Source: Pseudomonadota bacterium (lineage in GTDB: Bacteria > Pseudomonadota > Gammaproteobacteria > Burkholderiales > Burkholderiaceae_C). Taken from it: a stretch of 33,119 nt of DNA. The stretch's first letter is position 1. Each line of letters begins with the position of its first letter. The stretch is taken from assembly GCA_018261815.1 (NCBI GenBank), contig JAGTRL010000011.1, positions 1 through 33,119 of the forward strand. Reading direction: 5' to 3'. The notes under the pieces were generated by a model. That model made no database searches. It worked only from the letters and a program-made list of their open reading frames with translations, and was not told where the DNA came from. The translations under genes were made by a program, and so were the position numbers. Of this stretch, positions 1 to 6,647 are shown piece by piece.

Positions 1-168
1 CTGCTCGAACATTGCCGGCAACACCTCACCGGCTACAAGATGCCGAAGATCGTCGAGTTCCGCAGCGAGCCGCTACCCAAGTCCAACATTGGGAAAATCC
101 TGCGGCGGGAGTTGCGCCATGCTGCCGCAGCGGCCAATGCAGCGTTGCCGCCGGGCGCCTCCGCCTAG
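1..168 (+). CDS. Acyl-CoA ligase (AMP-forming, FadD-like), C-terminal end only
   Basis: Frame 1 is open from the window edge to TAG at 166-168 and gives 55 residues. They contain the classic end of adenylate-forming enzymes: LTGYKMPK, then [14 protein letters not shown]. The PK(S/T)xxGKxxRR segment carries the A10 lysine (here in SNIGK) that contacts the acyl-adenylate. Established for the family: ATP-dependent activation of fatty or aryl acids to CoA thioesters. The residues match long-chain acyl-CoA ligases (FadD) best, but chain length cannot be judged because the acyl pocket lies outside the window. An Ala-rich tail follows the catalytic motif. The start and most of the gene are upstream of base 1. 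Confidence 0.85.
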   Translation: MLEHCRQHLTGYKMPKIVEFRSEPLPKSNIGKILRRELRHAAAAANAALPPGASA

Positions 169-183
169 GCAGTTTGCCTAGGC
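163..183 (+). terminator. Stem-loop at the end of the acyl-CoA ligase gene
   Basis: The 8-base unit GCCTAGGC occurs at 163-170 and again at 176-183, separated by AGTTT. It is self-complementary, so the two copies form an 8-bp stem with a 5-base loop. The TAG stop codon lies inside the first arm. No T-run follows, so it is at best a weak or Rho-assisted terminator or an mRNA-stabilising hairpin. Confidence 0.4.
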
Positions 184-258
184 CATGGGTCCGTCTGGCG
201 CTGCCGTGGCAGGCTGGCACTATGCTGCGCGGTCGACCACTCAGTCCAAGGACGTCCC

Positions 259-885
259 ATGCTTGTCGTGCACCACCTCAACGATTCACGCTCGCAGCGC
301 GTGCTCTGGCTGCTGGAAGAACTGGGCCTGACCTACGACATCAAGCACTACCAGCGTGACGTGGTCACCCGGCTCGCACCCCCTGAGCTGAAGGCGGTGC
401 ATCCTTTAGGCAAGTCGCCGGTGCTGAGCGATGGCGAGCGCACGGTGATCGAATCCGGGGCCATCGTCGACTACCTCATCCGGCACCATGGCAACGGCCG
501 GCTGCAGCCGGCAGCCTCGTCGCCGGACTTCGAGAGCTACCAGCAATGGCTGCACTATGCCGAGGGCTCTGCGATGCTGCCCTTCTTGCTGAAGTTGTAT
601 GTCTCGCGCTTGGGCGAGGCCGGTGCGCCGCTGTGGCCGCGCATCGAAAGCGAGATCGCCAACCACCTGGGCTTCGTCGAGCAGTCGCTGCACGGCCGTC
701 AATGGCTGGTGGGCGGTACGCTCAGCGGCGCCGACATCATGATGAGCTTCGTCGGCGAAGTGGCGGGCGCCCGCGCTGACCGCTCCAGCTATCCGAGTCT
801 GGACGCCTGGGTCAAGCGCTTCCAGCAGCGGCCGGCCTATCGCAAGGCGCTGGAGCGCGGCGGGTCCTACAGCTTCGCGTCCTGA
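259..885 (+). CDS. Glutathione S-transferase family protein
   Basis: This 208-residue protein has the normal length of a cytosolic GST. The N-terminal thioredoxin-fold domain (about 1-80) shows SRSQRVLWLLEELG near residues 10-23, with Ser10/Ser12 as candidate glutathione-activating residues. It also has the HPLGKSPVL segment (cis-Pro54) and Glu65-Ser66 of the ESGAI glutathione-binding motif. The all-helical C-terminal domain (about 90-200) contains the LSGADIMMSF helix typical of GSTs. Known family role: conjugating glutathione to electrophiles or reducing peroxides in the cytoplasm. The substrate is not predictable. The ATG is preceded by AAGGA at suitable spacing. The last 19 bp overlap the end of the convergent methyltransferase gene. 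Confidence 0.9.
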   Translation: MLVVHHLNDSRSQRVLWLLEELGLTYDIKHYQRDVVTRLAPPELKAVHPLGKSPVLSDGERTVIESGAIVDYLIRHHGNGRLQPAASSPDFESYQQWLHYAEGSAMLPFLLKLYVSRLGEAGAPLWPRIESEIANHLGFVEQSLHGRQWLVGGTLSGADIMMSFVGEVAGARADRSSYPSLDAWVKRFQQRPAYRKALERGGSYSFAS

Positions 886-1721
886 GGCTGCCGCGGCGCC
901 GGCTTGCGCGCCAGCACCTCGATCGGCAGCACGCGCCCGTCGGCCAGTGACTTGGCGCTGTTGGCCATGGCGCGCAGGGCCAGCTCGCCGTGGATCAGCA
1001 TCACCGCACGGTGCGGCGGCTTCTCGCCGCGGGCCACCTCGGCACGCGAGCGCGTGCCGTAGGCCAGCGCCTTGTCGACCGAATCCTGCACGTGCAGCAC
1101 CTCGAAGCCGGCAGCGAGCAGGCCCTGCTCGGTCTGCTGCGGCGTGGCCAGGAAGCTGGCCTGTGCGCTGGCGGCCCAGGGCGTGGGGTAGTCGAGTTCG
1201 TCGCCGCTGCCTTGGGCGATCTCCGACAACAGCAGCCAGCCTCCGGGCTTGAGCACACGATGCAGTTCGCGATAGAAGGCCGCCTTGTCGGCAATGTTCA
1301 TCGACACGTTCATCGAGTACGCACCATCGAAGCGGACGTCGGCAAAGGGCATGGCCAAGGCATTGCCGGCATGGAAATCCACACGCTCGTCCTGCCCGAG
1401 CAGCCGCGTCAGGTGGCGCGCCACTTCGCAGAACTCTTCGGTCAGGTCGATGCCGCTGACACGGCAACCGAAGCGCGCCGCGAAGTAGCGCGCCGGCCCG
1501 CCCAGTCCGCTGCCCACGTCGAGCAGATGGTCGGTGGGCAGGGGCCGCACCAGCGCTGCCGCGTCCTCGGTGGCTTCCAGGCCGCGGCCGTGGAAGTGGT
1601 CGTAGGGTGCCAGCGCCTCGGCATTGGGACGCTGCGGGTCAGCCCCGTCGGCGGCCAATGCGGCATTCAGCCGCTGCAGCAGGTCGCCACGGGTGTAGTG
1701 GCTGCGGATGTCTTCGTTCAT
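867..1721 (-). CDS. Class I SAM-dependent methyltransferase (glycine/sarcosine-type small-molecule family)
   Basis: The protein is 284 residues. SAM-binding motif I is LLDVGSGLGGPARYF (about 66-80). The acidic post-motif is SGIDLTEEF, and GGWLLLSEI corresponds to the motif after strand beta5. The YDHFHGRGLEAT stretch upstream of motif I resembles sarcosine/dimethylglycine N-methyltransferases and related small-molecule methyltransferases; this is family-level resemblance only. The start ATG at 1719-1721 overlaps the stop of the 70-residue membrane protein as ATGA, which implies translational coupling. An upstream extension of the frame runs through other genes and was discarded. Acceptor substrate unknown; cytoplasmic. 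Confidence 0.85.
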   Translation of the reverse strand: MNEDIRSHYTRGDLLQRLNAALAADGADPQRPNAEALAPYDHFHGRGLEATEDAAALVRPLPTDHLLDVGSGLGGPARYFAARFGCRVSGIDLTEEFCEVARHLTRLLGQDERVDFHAGNALAMPFADVRFDGAYSMNVSMNIADKAAFYRELHRVLKPGGWLLLSEIAQGSGDELDYPTPWAASAQASFLATPQQTEQGLLAAGFEVLHVQDSVDKALAYGTRSRAEVARGEKPPHRAVMLIHGELALRAMANSAKSLADGRVLPIEVLARKPAPRQPQDAKL

Positions 1722-1930
1722 GAGTCGTCCCCAGTGCGGCGCGCGCGTTGGCGGCACCACAGGCCGTAGCCTAGCGCCACCGCGGCCAGCAGTCCCAGGC
1801 CAGCCCAGATGAAGGGTGAGGCCGGGCTCGGCGTGTGGCGGTGGGCGAAGTTCGTCTCCAGCAGGAACACCAGGCAGATCACGGCCACGCCGCAGGCCAG
1901 GCGCGACTTCTTCAGGTAATCGGGCTGCAT
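1718..1930 (-). CDS. Small membrane protein, two predicted transmembrane helices
   Basis: A 70-residue ORF with two hydrophobic stretches: about 11-25 (LACGVAVICLVFLL) and about 40-58 (FIWAGLGLLAAVALGYGLW). A short His/Pro-rich loop separates them, and the tail CRQRARRTGDDS is basic then acidic. The many positive charges after helix 2 suggest a cytoplasmic C terminus. It begins inside the last 19 bases of the upstream hypothetical gene and ends in a 4-bp overlap with the methyltransferase, so the three are probably translated together. I do not recognise a family. It could be a membrane partner for the methyltransferase, but only proximity supports that. Confidence 0.65.
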   Translation of the reverse strand: MQPDYLKKSRLACGVAVICLVFLLETNFAHRHTPSPASPFIWAGLGLLAAVALGYGLWCRQRARRTGDDS

Positions 1931-2319
1931 CGTGTGCGCAGTGTGCCAAAGACGGTACACGCCTGCGCGGAGTCGAAGAACAGTGGGTGCTGGTCGTCGG
2001 CCGGCAGGCGAGTGAACGCATCCGGCTTGAGCACCACGTTCGGGCCGGCGGCCAGCGACTCCGTCTGCACGCTGCACACACCGAAGCCGGCCTGCAGGTC
2101 GCCGATGGGCCAGGTCCGGTGTTCGACGACGAGGGTCGTGTTGGCGAAGTCGCGCGCCAGCGGCACAGCCTCCGGCGCCAGGCGGCACCGCGCATGGGAA
2201 CCGCGCGCTCGGCCATGTTGCGCCAGGCCTGCGGCATAGGCATGCCCCGGGCTGTGGCGCACCCGCGCCATGTTGGCATCGCGCCAGGCGTTGTTCAGTT
2301 CGGTGGACTGCCAGTCCAT
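1912..2319 (-). CDS. Hypothetical protein, 135 residues
   Basis: No family recognised. The frame shows the G/C third-position bias of its neighbours, and its product has an ordinary globular composition, unlike the Arg/Ala/Pro-rich shadows in the other frames. It reads MDWQSTELNNAW at the start, has a central LVVEHRTWPIGDLQAGFGVC stretch, and ends in TRCSPIT. No signal peptide or membrane segment follows the first ATG. The frame stays open upstream of this ATG and would encode IAHAQGPQS, which looks like the end of a signal peptide. No usable start was found there, so the true N terminus is uncertain. The stop lies inside the next gene. Confidence 0.6.
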   Translation of the reverse strand: MDWQSTELNNAWRDANMARVRHSPGHAYAAGLAQHGRARGSHARCRLAPEAVPLARDFANTTLVVEHRTWPIGDLQAGFGVCSVQTESLAAGPNVVLKPDAFTRLPADDQHPLFFDSAQACTVFGTLRTRCSPIT

Positions 2320-2398
2320 CGCACGCTGATCGACGACGCGTGACTGAGGACCTTGAGCATGCGCAATGGGCCGTGCGGGAGGGTTGCTCTGAATGACA

Positions 2399-2420
2399 CA
2401 TGGCGCCTTGCGGCGCCATG
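2399..2420 (-). terminator. Perfect 9-bp hairpin with GCAA tetraloop
   Basis: On the minus strand the sequence is CATGGCGCC, GCAA, GGCGCCATG: a fully paired 9-bp stem closed by a GNRA-class tetraloop. It lies about 25 bases after the stop of the small secreted protein gene and about 80 bases before the 135-residue ORF. No T-run follows. It may terminate or attenuate transcription, or protect the 3' end of the upstream message. Confidence 0.45.
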
Positions 2421-2445
2421 CGGTGCAGCCAAGGGAATGCTTCGC

Positions 2446-2733
2446 TCAGGCGTCGTCGGCCATCGAGTGGCTGCAGCCACCGTCCTTCTTGCGGTCGGCC
2501 GGGGTCGAGCGCATCGTCGACACGCCTTCGATCTTGGCCTTGCCGGCATCGGTGCCGCTGCGCGCCTGGGCGGTGGGGGCGGCCGGCCGGGCCTGCGCCG
2601 TGGTCGATTTGGTCGCGCTCTGTGTCTTGGCCGTGGCGGCCGGCTGCGGCTTGTCGCTGGACTGGGCGTGTGCGGCCTGCACGCCCACCAATGCAACTGC
2701 CATGGCCGCGATGAGTGAAGCTGATGCACGCAT
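2446..2733 (-). CDS. Small exported low-complexity protein
   Basis: The 95-residue protein opens with a clear Sec signal peptide: MRAS, a hydrophobic core from about 5 to 20, and AHA-Q as the cleavage site near residue 23. The mature part is about 70 residues, rich in Ala, Thr, Lys, Ser and Gln, and likely disordered. It ends with a basic KIEGVSTMRSTPADRKK segment and a distinctive GGCSHSMADDA tail holding the only cysteine of the protein. The start at 2733 is chosen because it precedes the signal peptide; the longer frame upstream belongs to pseudogene remains. Predicted periplasmic. Function unknown. Confidence 0.7.
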   Translation of the reverse strand: MRASASLIAAMAVALVGVQAAHAQSSDKPQPAATAKTQSATKSTTAQARPAAPTAQARSGTDAGKAKIEGVSTMRSTPADRKKDGGCSHSMADDA

Positions 2734-2874
2734 GGGGGCTCCGTGGGTGGATCGACGGCCGGAATGTACGCCGGCTGGCGGCGGAACGGGATGCCCGGGC
2801 ACACTGCCAGCAGGGTCTGAACCCCGGCCCTGCCGGCAGTGCCGGGGCGGGCTGCCAGCGCTGCGGCCGCACGC

Positions 2875-3261
2875 CGTAGATGGCGTTGTTGCGGTCGGCG
2901 CTGGCGCAGGCGGTGCCGCCGGCGGCCTTGGACACGACGATGCTGCCGTCAGGCAGGAACTGCGCATCCATCGACGCCTTCAGTCCGTGGATCGTGGTCG
3001 GGGTTTTCCAGCCGGCACGGTCAAGCACCTGCTCCGAGCCGGTGAACCACGAGATCACCAGCAACTGCTTGCCGCTCACGCCGACGGCGAAGGGGTACTC
3101 CATGTCCGAGGCCTGAATGCGGTGGATGTCGCGCACCGGCCGGACTTCAGGCCCACCTCACGGACGGCGAACATGTCGACCACCCACAGGTTGTTGCCGA
3201 CCACCGTGCCGGCCAGCAGCAGGCTCAGGCCCAGGGCGAACCGCGTGCCGATCGGGTTCAC
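2875..3261 (-). pseudogene. Decayed NHL/SMP-30-like beta-propeller gene fragment, frameshifted
   Basis: A GTG at 3261, preceded by GGAGGAGA, opens a frame reading NNLWVVDMFAVREVGLKSGR. It then breaks: the homologous continuation VRDIHRIQASDMEYPFAVGV is in another frame. The junction near 3138-3140 is explained by one missing base (CGGTGCG where CGG GTG CGC would keep frame). The second frame continues through MDAQFLPDGSIVVSKAAGG to NNAIYGV near 2878 and then loses all protein character while staying open into the next gene. The repeated strand pattern (WVVDMF..., FLPDGSIVV...) is that of NHL/SMP-30-like propellers. The fragment covers about 130 residues, far less than a whole propeller. Family assignment is by recognition of repeats, not by search. 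Confidence 0.65.
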
Positions 3262-3414
3262 TCGGTCTCCTCCGGTCTTGCCGTCGACGGCACCGAAGCT
3301 ACGCATGCCTGCGTGGCACGACACCCGTTCACGGGGTACCTGCGGGAAACTACCGGGTGCCTGCACGGTTTGCCCGTGCGGATCGGCAAGGCGGGCTGGT
3401 AGAGTGGACCGCGC

Positions 3415-4068
3415 ATGGAAATGCTCGCCTTCCTGATGGACTTCGTGCTTCGCATCGACAAGCACCTGGCCGAGTTCGTCACGCTCTACGGGGCGTGGGT
3501 CTATGCATTGCTGTTCGCCATCATCTTCGTCGAGACCGGCGTCGTGGTCATGCCCTTCCTGCCCGGCGATTCGCTGCTCTTCGTGGTGGGTGCGCTCTGC
3601 GGCCTGGGGCTGATGGAACTGGCCATCGCCATGCCGCTGCTGGTGGTGGCCGCGGTGCTGGGTGACCAACTCAACTACAGCATCGGTCGCTTCTTCGGGC
3701 CGAAGGTCTGGCAGTGGGAGCACTCGCGCTTCTTCAACAAGCGCGCCTTCCACCAGGCGCACGACTTCTACGAGAAGTACGGTGGCATCACCATCATGCT
3801 GGCGCGCTTCCTGCCGTTCATCCGCACCTTCGTGCCCTTCGTGGCCGGTGTGGCCGAGATGAGCCGGCGCAAGTTCACCATGTACAACGTGGCCGGCGCG
3901 CTGGTCTGGGTGCTGAGCCTGGTGACGGCCGGCTACCTGTTCGGCAACATGCCCTGGGCCAAGGCCAACATGAGCATCATCATCTGGGCGATGATCATCG
4001 TGCCCGGCATGATCGCGCTGTTCGGCGCCTGGAAGGCCAAGCGCAACAGCCTGCGCACCTCGGCCTGA
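3415..4068 (+). CDS. DedA (SNARE-associated/VTT) family inner-membrane protein
   Basis: 217 residues, the usual DedA length. It has the family hallmarks: FVETGVVVMPFLPGDSLLF (about 39-57), GDQLNYSIGRFFG (about 83-95), and ARFLPFIRTFVPFVAGVAEM (about 125-144), whose arginines are essential in studied members. Hydrophobic segments lie near 25-45, 60-82, 160-178 and 186-205. Known family role: proton-coupled flippase-like or lipid-carrier recycling functions (undecaprenyl phosphate and phosphatidylethanolamine translocation in studied DedA proteins) and membrane homeostasis. The substrate here is unassigned. Two in-frame ATGs (codons 1 and 3) are possible starts and no strong ribosome-binding site is visible. 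It is monocistronic, ending stop-to-stop with the convergent esterase. Confidence 0.9.
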   Translation: MEMLAFLMDFVLRIDKHLAEFVTLYGAWVYALLFAIIFVETGVVVMPFLPGDSLLFVVGALCGLGLMELAIAMPLLVVAAVLGDQLNYSIGRFFGPKVWQWEHSRFFNKRAFHQAHDFYEKYGGITIMLARFLPFIRTFVPFVAGVAEMSRRKFTMYNVAGALVWVLSLVTAGYLFGNMPWAKANMSIIIWAMIIVPGMIALFGAWKAKRNSLRTSA

Positions 4069-4075
4069 TCAGGCC
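4062..4075. other. Perfect 14-bp palindrome spanning two abutting convergent stop codons
   Basis: GGCCTGATCAGGCC is perfectly self-complementary. The TGA of the DedA gene (4066-4068) and the TCA (TGA on the minus strand) of the esterase (4069-4071) form its centre with no base between the genes. As a dyad with no loop it could serve as a minimal bidirectional 3' hairpin if a few central bases stay unpaired. No other terminator is visible at this junction. Confidence 0.5.
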
Positions 4076-5010
4076 AGCGCGCGGCGCAGTTCGGCGGCAC
4101 AGATCTGCACCGCGGCATTGGCCTCGTCGATGACCCGGCCCATGGTGATGAAGCCGTGGATCTGCCGCTCGAAGTTGATGTGCGTGGCGCGGTTGCCGGC
4201 CAGTGTGAGCTTGTGCGAATACTGCAGCGCCTCGTCGCGCAGCGGGTCGTAGCCGGCGGTCAGCACCAGCGCCGGCGGCAGCCTCGACAGGTCGGTGTGC
4301 AGCAGCGGCGACGCGCGCCAGTCCAGGTCCTGGGCCTTGTCGGGGATGTAGTGGTCATGGAAGTAGTCCATCGTGTCCGCGGTCAACAGGTAGCCCTGGC
4401 CGTTGCTGGTGTGCGAGGGCCAGCCGCGGCGCTGGTCGGTGGCAGGGTAGATCAGCAGCTGGAAGCGCACCGGCAGGTCGCCGGCATCACGCAGCGCGAT
4501 GGCCACCACCGTGGCCAGGTTGCCACCGGCGCTGTCGCCGCCCACCGCCAGGCGCGAGGCATCGACGCCCAGCTCGGCGGCATGGTCGCGCACCCAGCGC
4601 GTGGCGGCGATGCAGTCGTCCACCGCGGCCGGGAAGCGATGCTCCGGGCCCATGCGGTAGTCCACCGCCACCACGGCGCAGCCTGCGGCATTGGCCAGTT
4701 CGCGGCACAACGTGTCGTGCGTGTCCAGGTCGCCGATGACCCAGCCGCCGCCGTGGTAGTACACCAGCACCGGCGGCGCGCTCTGGCGCTGCGCGGCGGG
4801 CTGCGGGTGGTACAGACGCAGCGGGATCGGGCCGTGCGGGCCTTCGGCCTGCAGGTCGCGCGTCTCGGCGATGGGTGGTGGGTCGGGCTGCGTCACCGCG
4901 CGGCGCTCGCGGTAGAAAGCGCGCGCGTCGGCCGGCGTCAGCGTGTGCGTCGGTGGAATCTGCCGCTCGACCATCAGGTCGAGCAGAAACTTGGCGTGCG
5001 GGTGCAGCAT
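4069..5010 (-). CDS. Alpha/beta hydrolase, HSL-family esterase/lipase
   Basis: A 313-residue enzyme of the hormone-sensitive-lipase (family IV) group. The oxyanion-hole motif is HGGGW (86-90) and the nucleophile elbow GDSAGG (158-163, Ser160). Asp255 in DPLRDE and His285 in IHGF complete the catalytic triad. A cap region (about 1-45) precedes the core, as usual. Family role: hydrolysis of short- to medium-chain carboxylic esters in the cytoplasm. The start at 5010 has AGGAGACAAG directly upstream and begins 11 bp after the pldA stop, so it is the last gene of the minus-strand operon. The upstream in-frame ATG at 5031 lies inside pldA and lacks this site. The natural ester is unknown. Confidence 0.88.
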   Translation of the reverse strand: MLHPHAKFLLDLMVERQIPPTHTLTPADARAFYRERRAVTQPDPPPIAETRDLQAEGPHGPIPLRLYHPQPAAQRQSAPPVLVYYHGGGWVIGDLDTHDTLCRELANAAGCAVVAVDYRMGPEHRFPAAVDDCIAATRWVRDHAAELGVDASRLAVGGDSAGGNLATVVAIALRDAGDLPVRFQLLIYPATDQRRGWPSHTSNGQGYLLTADTMDYFHDHYIPDKAQDLDWRASPLLHTDLSRLPPALVLTAGYDPLRDEALQYSHKLTLAGNRATHINFERQIHGFITMGRVIDEANAAVQICAAELRRALA

Positions 5011-5021
5011 CTTGTCTCCTG

Positions 5022-6131
5022 TCAGAGCCAATCGTTCAGCGTCACGCCGATGCCGAAGGTGGTCTGGTTCCAGTTGTAGTCGATCAGCGATTCACCGTAG
5101 CCGCTGAATACCTTGGCGTAGCCGCGCAGCGGGCCGAGCAGGGGCGAAGTGGTCAAGGTCAGCTGGCCGGCGCCCTTGCCGGTGCTCGGGTTGCCGCGTA
5201 TCGTGCCGCTGAAGCTCTGCCCGCGCCATTTGTAGATGGCCGACAGGTCGCCCCAGCCGTAGTAGTCGGAGATCGTCGGGTTGTCGTCCGAATCGTTGCC
5301 TTCCGGAATGCGCCACCACACGCGCCCCAGCAGGGCCAGGTTGCCGCTCTCGACGCCGAAGCTGGCGATCAGGCGGTTCCAGCTGCGCGAGAGGGTGTCG
5401 GAGCGGCCGTTCGACTGGTGGTTGAAGGCCAGGTTGACCAGGTTCCACTGCAGGTCGCTCCACTGCAGGGCAGGCTTGTAGCTGAGGATCAGCTCGGGCA
5501 TGTAGTTGGTTTCGCGAAAGGGGCGCGATGCGTTGCCCGAGTCGTTGTACAGCTGCCATTGGCTCTGCTGCGTGTACGCGGCCCACGCGCCCCAGCGGCG
5601 GTCGTCGGTGGTCCACAGCCTGAACTTGAAGCTCAGCTGGAACGCGGCCTCGGTGGAGTCGAGCTCGGTGCCGGGCGCCAGCACACCACCGCCGACCAGC
5701 GGGTCGAAGGGTGCGGTGTTCAGGCTTTTGGTGTGGCGGCCAAAGAGGAAGTAGTTCGGCGCGTACAGGGAGACGTCGTAGCGCGGGGTGGAGGGGTCGA
5801 AGCTCCAGGCCTTGTCGTACATCGATCCGCTGGCGGCCGGGACCGGCGAGCTCACAGTCTGGGTCGTGCCGTCGTTGCCGGGTGCACCGGCCGTCGCTGC
5901 CGGCGCGGCGTCCTGCTTTGGCTCGGACGCGGGCCGCACGGTCCGGCCGCTGATGCGGTCGAAGCAGGCCAGTCGCTCGCTGTCGCCGGCGATCGCCGCG
6001 CATTCAGCCAGCGCTGCAGGCGTCGCCTGCGCCCACGCCAGCGCGGGCACGTTCATCAGCACGGCGCCCACGAGCACAGTCGACTTCACGACACGGATGG
6101 GCGACGGCACGGTGTTCTCGGGCGTGGGCAT
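5022..6131 (-). CDS. pldA: Outer-membrane phospholipase A (OMPLA)
   Basis: 369 residues, longer than the E. coli enzyme (289) because of an N-terminal extension. The signal peptide spans about 13-34, ending ALAWA. A linker of about 70 residues follows, beginning with an AECAAIAGDSERLACFDRI segment that has two cysteines and is common in exported proteobacterial proteins. The beta-barrel follows from about 105 to 369. Catalytic residues are clear: His238 and Ser240 in FNHQSNGRSD, and Asn252 in SRSWNR, with the same spacing as His142/Ser144/Asn156 in E. coli OMPLA. Known role: calcium-dependent hydrolysis of phospholipids in the outer leaflet of the outer membrane on dimerisation. It sits between a flavodoxin-like gene (24 bp) and an esterase (11 bp), so co-transcription is likely. 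Confidence 0.92.
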   Translation of the reverse strand: MPTPENTVPSPIRVVKSTVLVGAVLMNVPALAWAQATPAALAECAAIAGDSERLACFDRISGRTVRPASEPKQDAAPAATAGAPGNDGTTQTVSSPVPAASGSMYDKAWSFDPSTPRYDVSLYAPNYFLFGRHTKSLNTAPFDPLVGGGVLAPGTELDSTEAAFQLSFKFRLWTTDDRRWGAWAAYTQQSQWQLYNDSGNASRPFRETNYMPELILSYKPALQWSDLQWNLVNLAFNHQSNGRSDTLSRSWNRLIASFGVESGNLALLGRVWWRIPEGNDSDDNPTISDYYGWGDLSAIYKWRGQSFSGTIRGNPSTGKGAGQLTLTTSPLLGPLRGYAKVFSGYGESLIDYNWNQTTFGIGVTLNDWL

Positions 6132-6155
6132 GCAATCGATTGTAGGGACGCAAGC

Positions 6156-6647
6156 TCAATACACGCCGAGGGCCAGCCCGGCCGCCAACGCCGCGCCGAG
6201 CTCGCGGCAGCGCGCCAGCTCGTGGGGTGCGATCTGCTTCGGCGCCAGGATCGCCTCGGGAGTCTGCGCCTGCGTGCAGACGATCAGCGCGGGCGCCACG
6301 GCCTTCAGCCGCCAGCCGGTGCAGATGCGCTCGATCTGGCGTGCCGCGCCGCTGCCGTCGCTGCCGGCGCAGACCATCGCTGCATAAGGTCGGCCTTCGA
6401 TGCGCTCCAACACCGGGTAGTAGCAGCGGTCGAAGAAGTCCTTCATCAGCCCTGCCATCGAGGCCAGGTTCTCGGGCGTGGCAAACAGGCAGCCGTCGGC
6501 AGCCAGCAGGTCCTCGGGTCCAGCCTGCGGGGCCGCCTTCAGCATGACGCATACGCCAGACTCGCCGCGGGCTCCCGCGGCGGCGGCCTCGGCCATCTGC
6601 CGCGCGCCGCCGGTGACCGAGTGCCAAACGATGAGCAGGGTCTTCAT
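6156..6647 (-). CDS. Flavodoxin-like NAD(P)H-dependent oxidoreductase
   Basis: 163 residues of flavodoxin fold. The N-terminal strand and phosphate loop read MKTLLIVWHSVTGGARQMAEA, which should bind FMN phosphate. FATPENLASMAGLMKDFFDR (about 55-74) is the typical loop and helix of WrbA/NADPH-dependent FMN reductase relatives, and CAGSDGSGAARQ forms the third flavin-contact loop. Known family role: FMN-dependent reduction of quinones or other small acceptors in the cytoplasm. The start ATG overlaps the transporter stop as ATGA, so translation is coupled to the ACR3/BASS-type gene. That pairing could suggest arsenical or other toxicant handling, but the protein is much shorter than ArsH and lacks its features as I know them. 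Confidence 0.8.
   Translation of the reverse strand: MKTLLIVWHSVTGGARQMAEAAAAGARGESGVCVMLKAAPQAGPEDLLAADGCLFATPENLASMAGLMKDFFDRCYYPVLERIEGRPYAAMVCAGSDGSGAARQIERICTGWRLKAVAPALIVCTQAQTPEAILAPKQIAPHELARCRELGAALAAGLALGVY

Noticed and set aside
1718-3136. 472-codon minus-strand frame
   Set aside because: It joins the second frame of the NHL pseudogene to an out-of-frame stretch and the 70-residue membrane protein. No single protein character runs through it.
3370-3405. TTGCCC ... TAGAGT as a promoter for the DedA gene
   Set aside because: The 24-bp spacing is too long for a sigma70 promoter.
3076-3762. 228-codon minus-strand frame
   Set aside because: Most is antisense to the DedA gene. Only the last part, from the GTG at 3261, belongs to the pseudogene.
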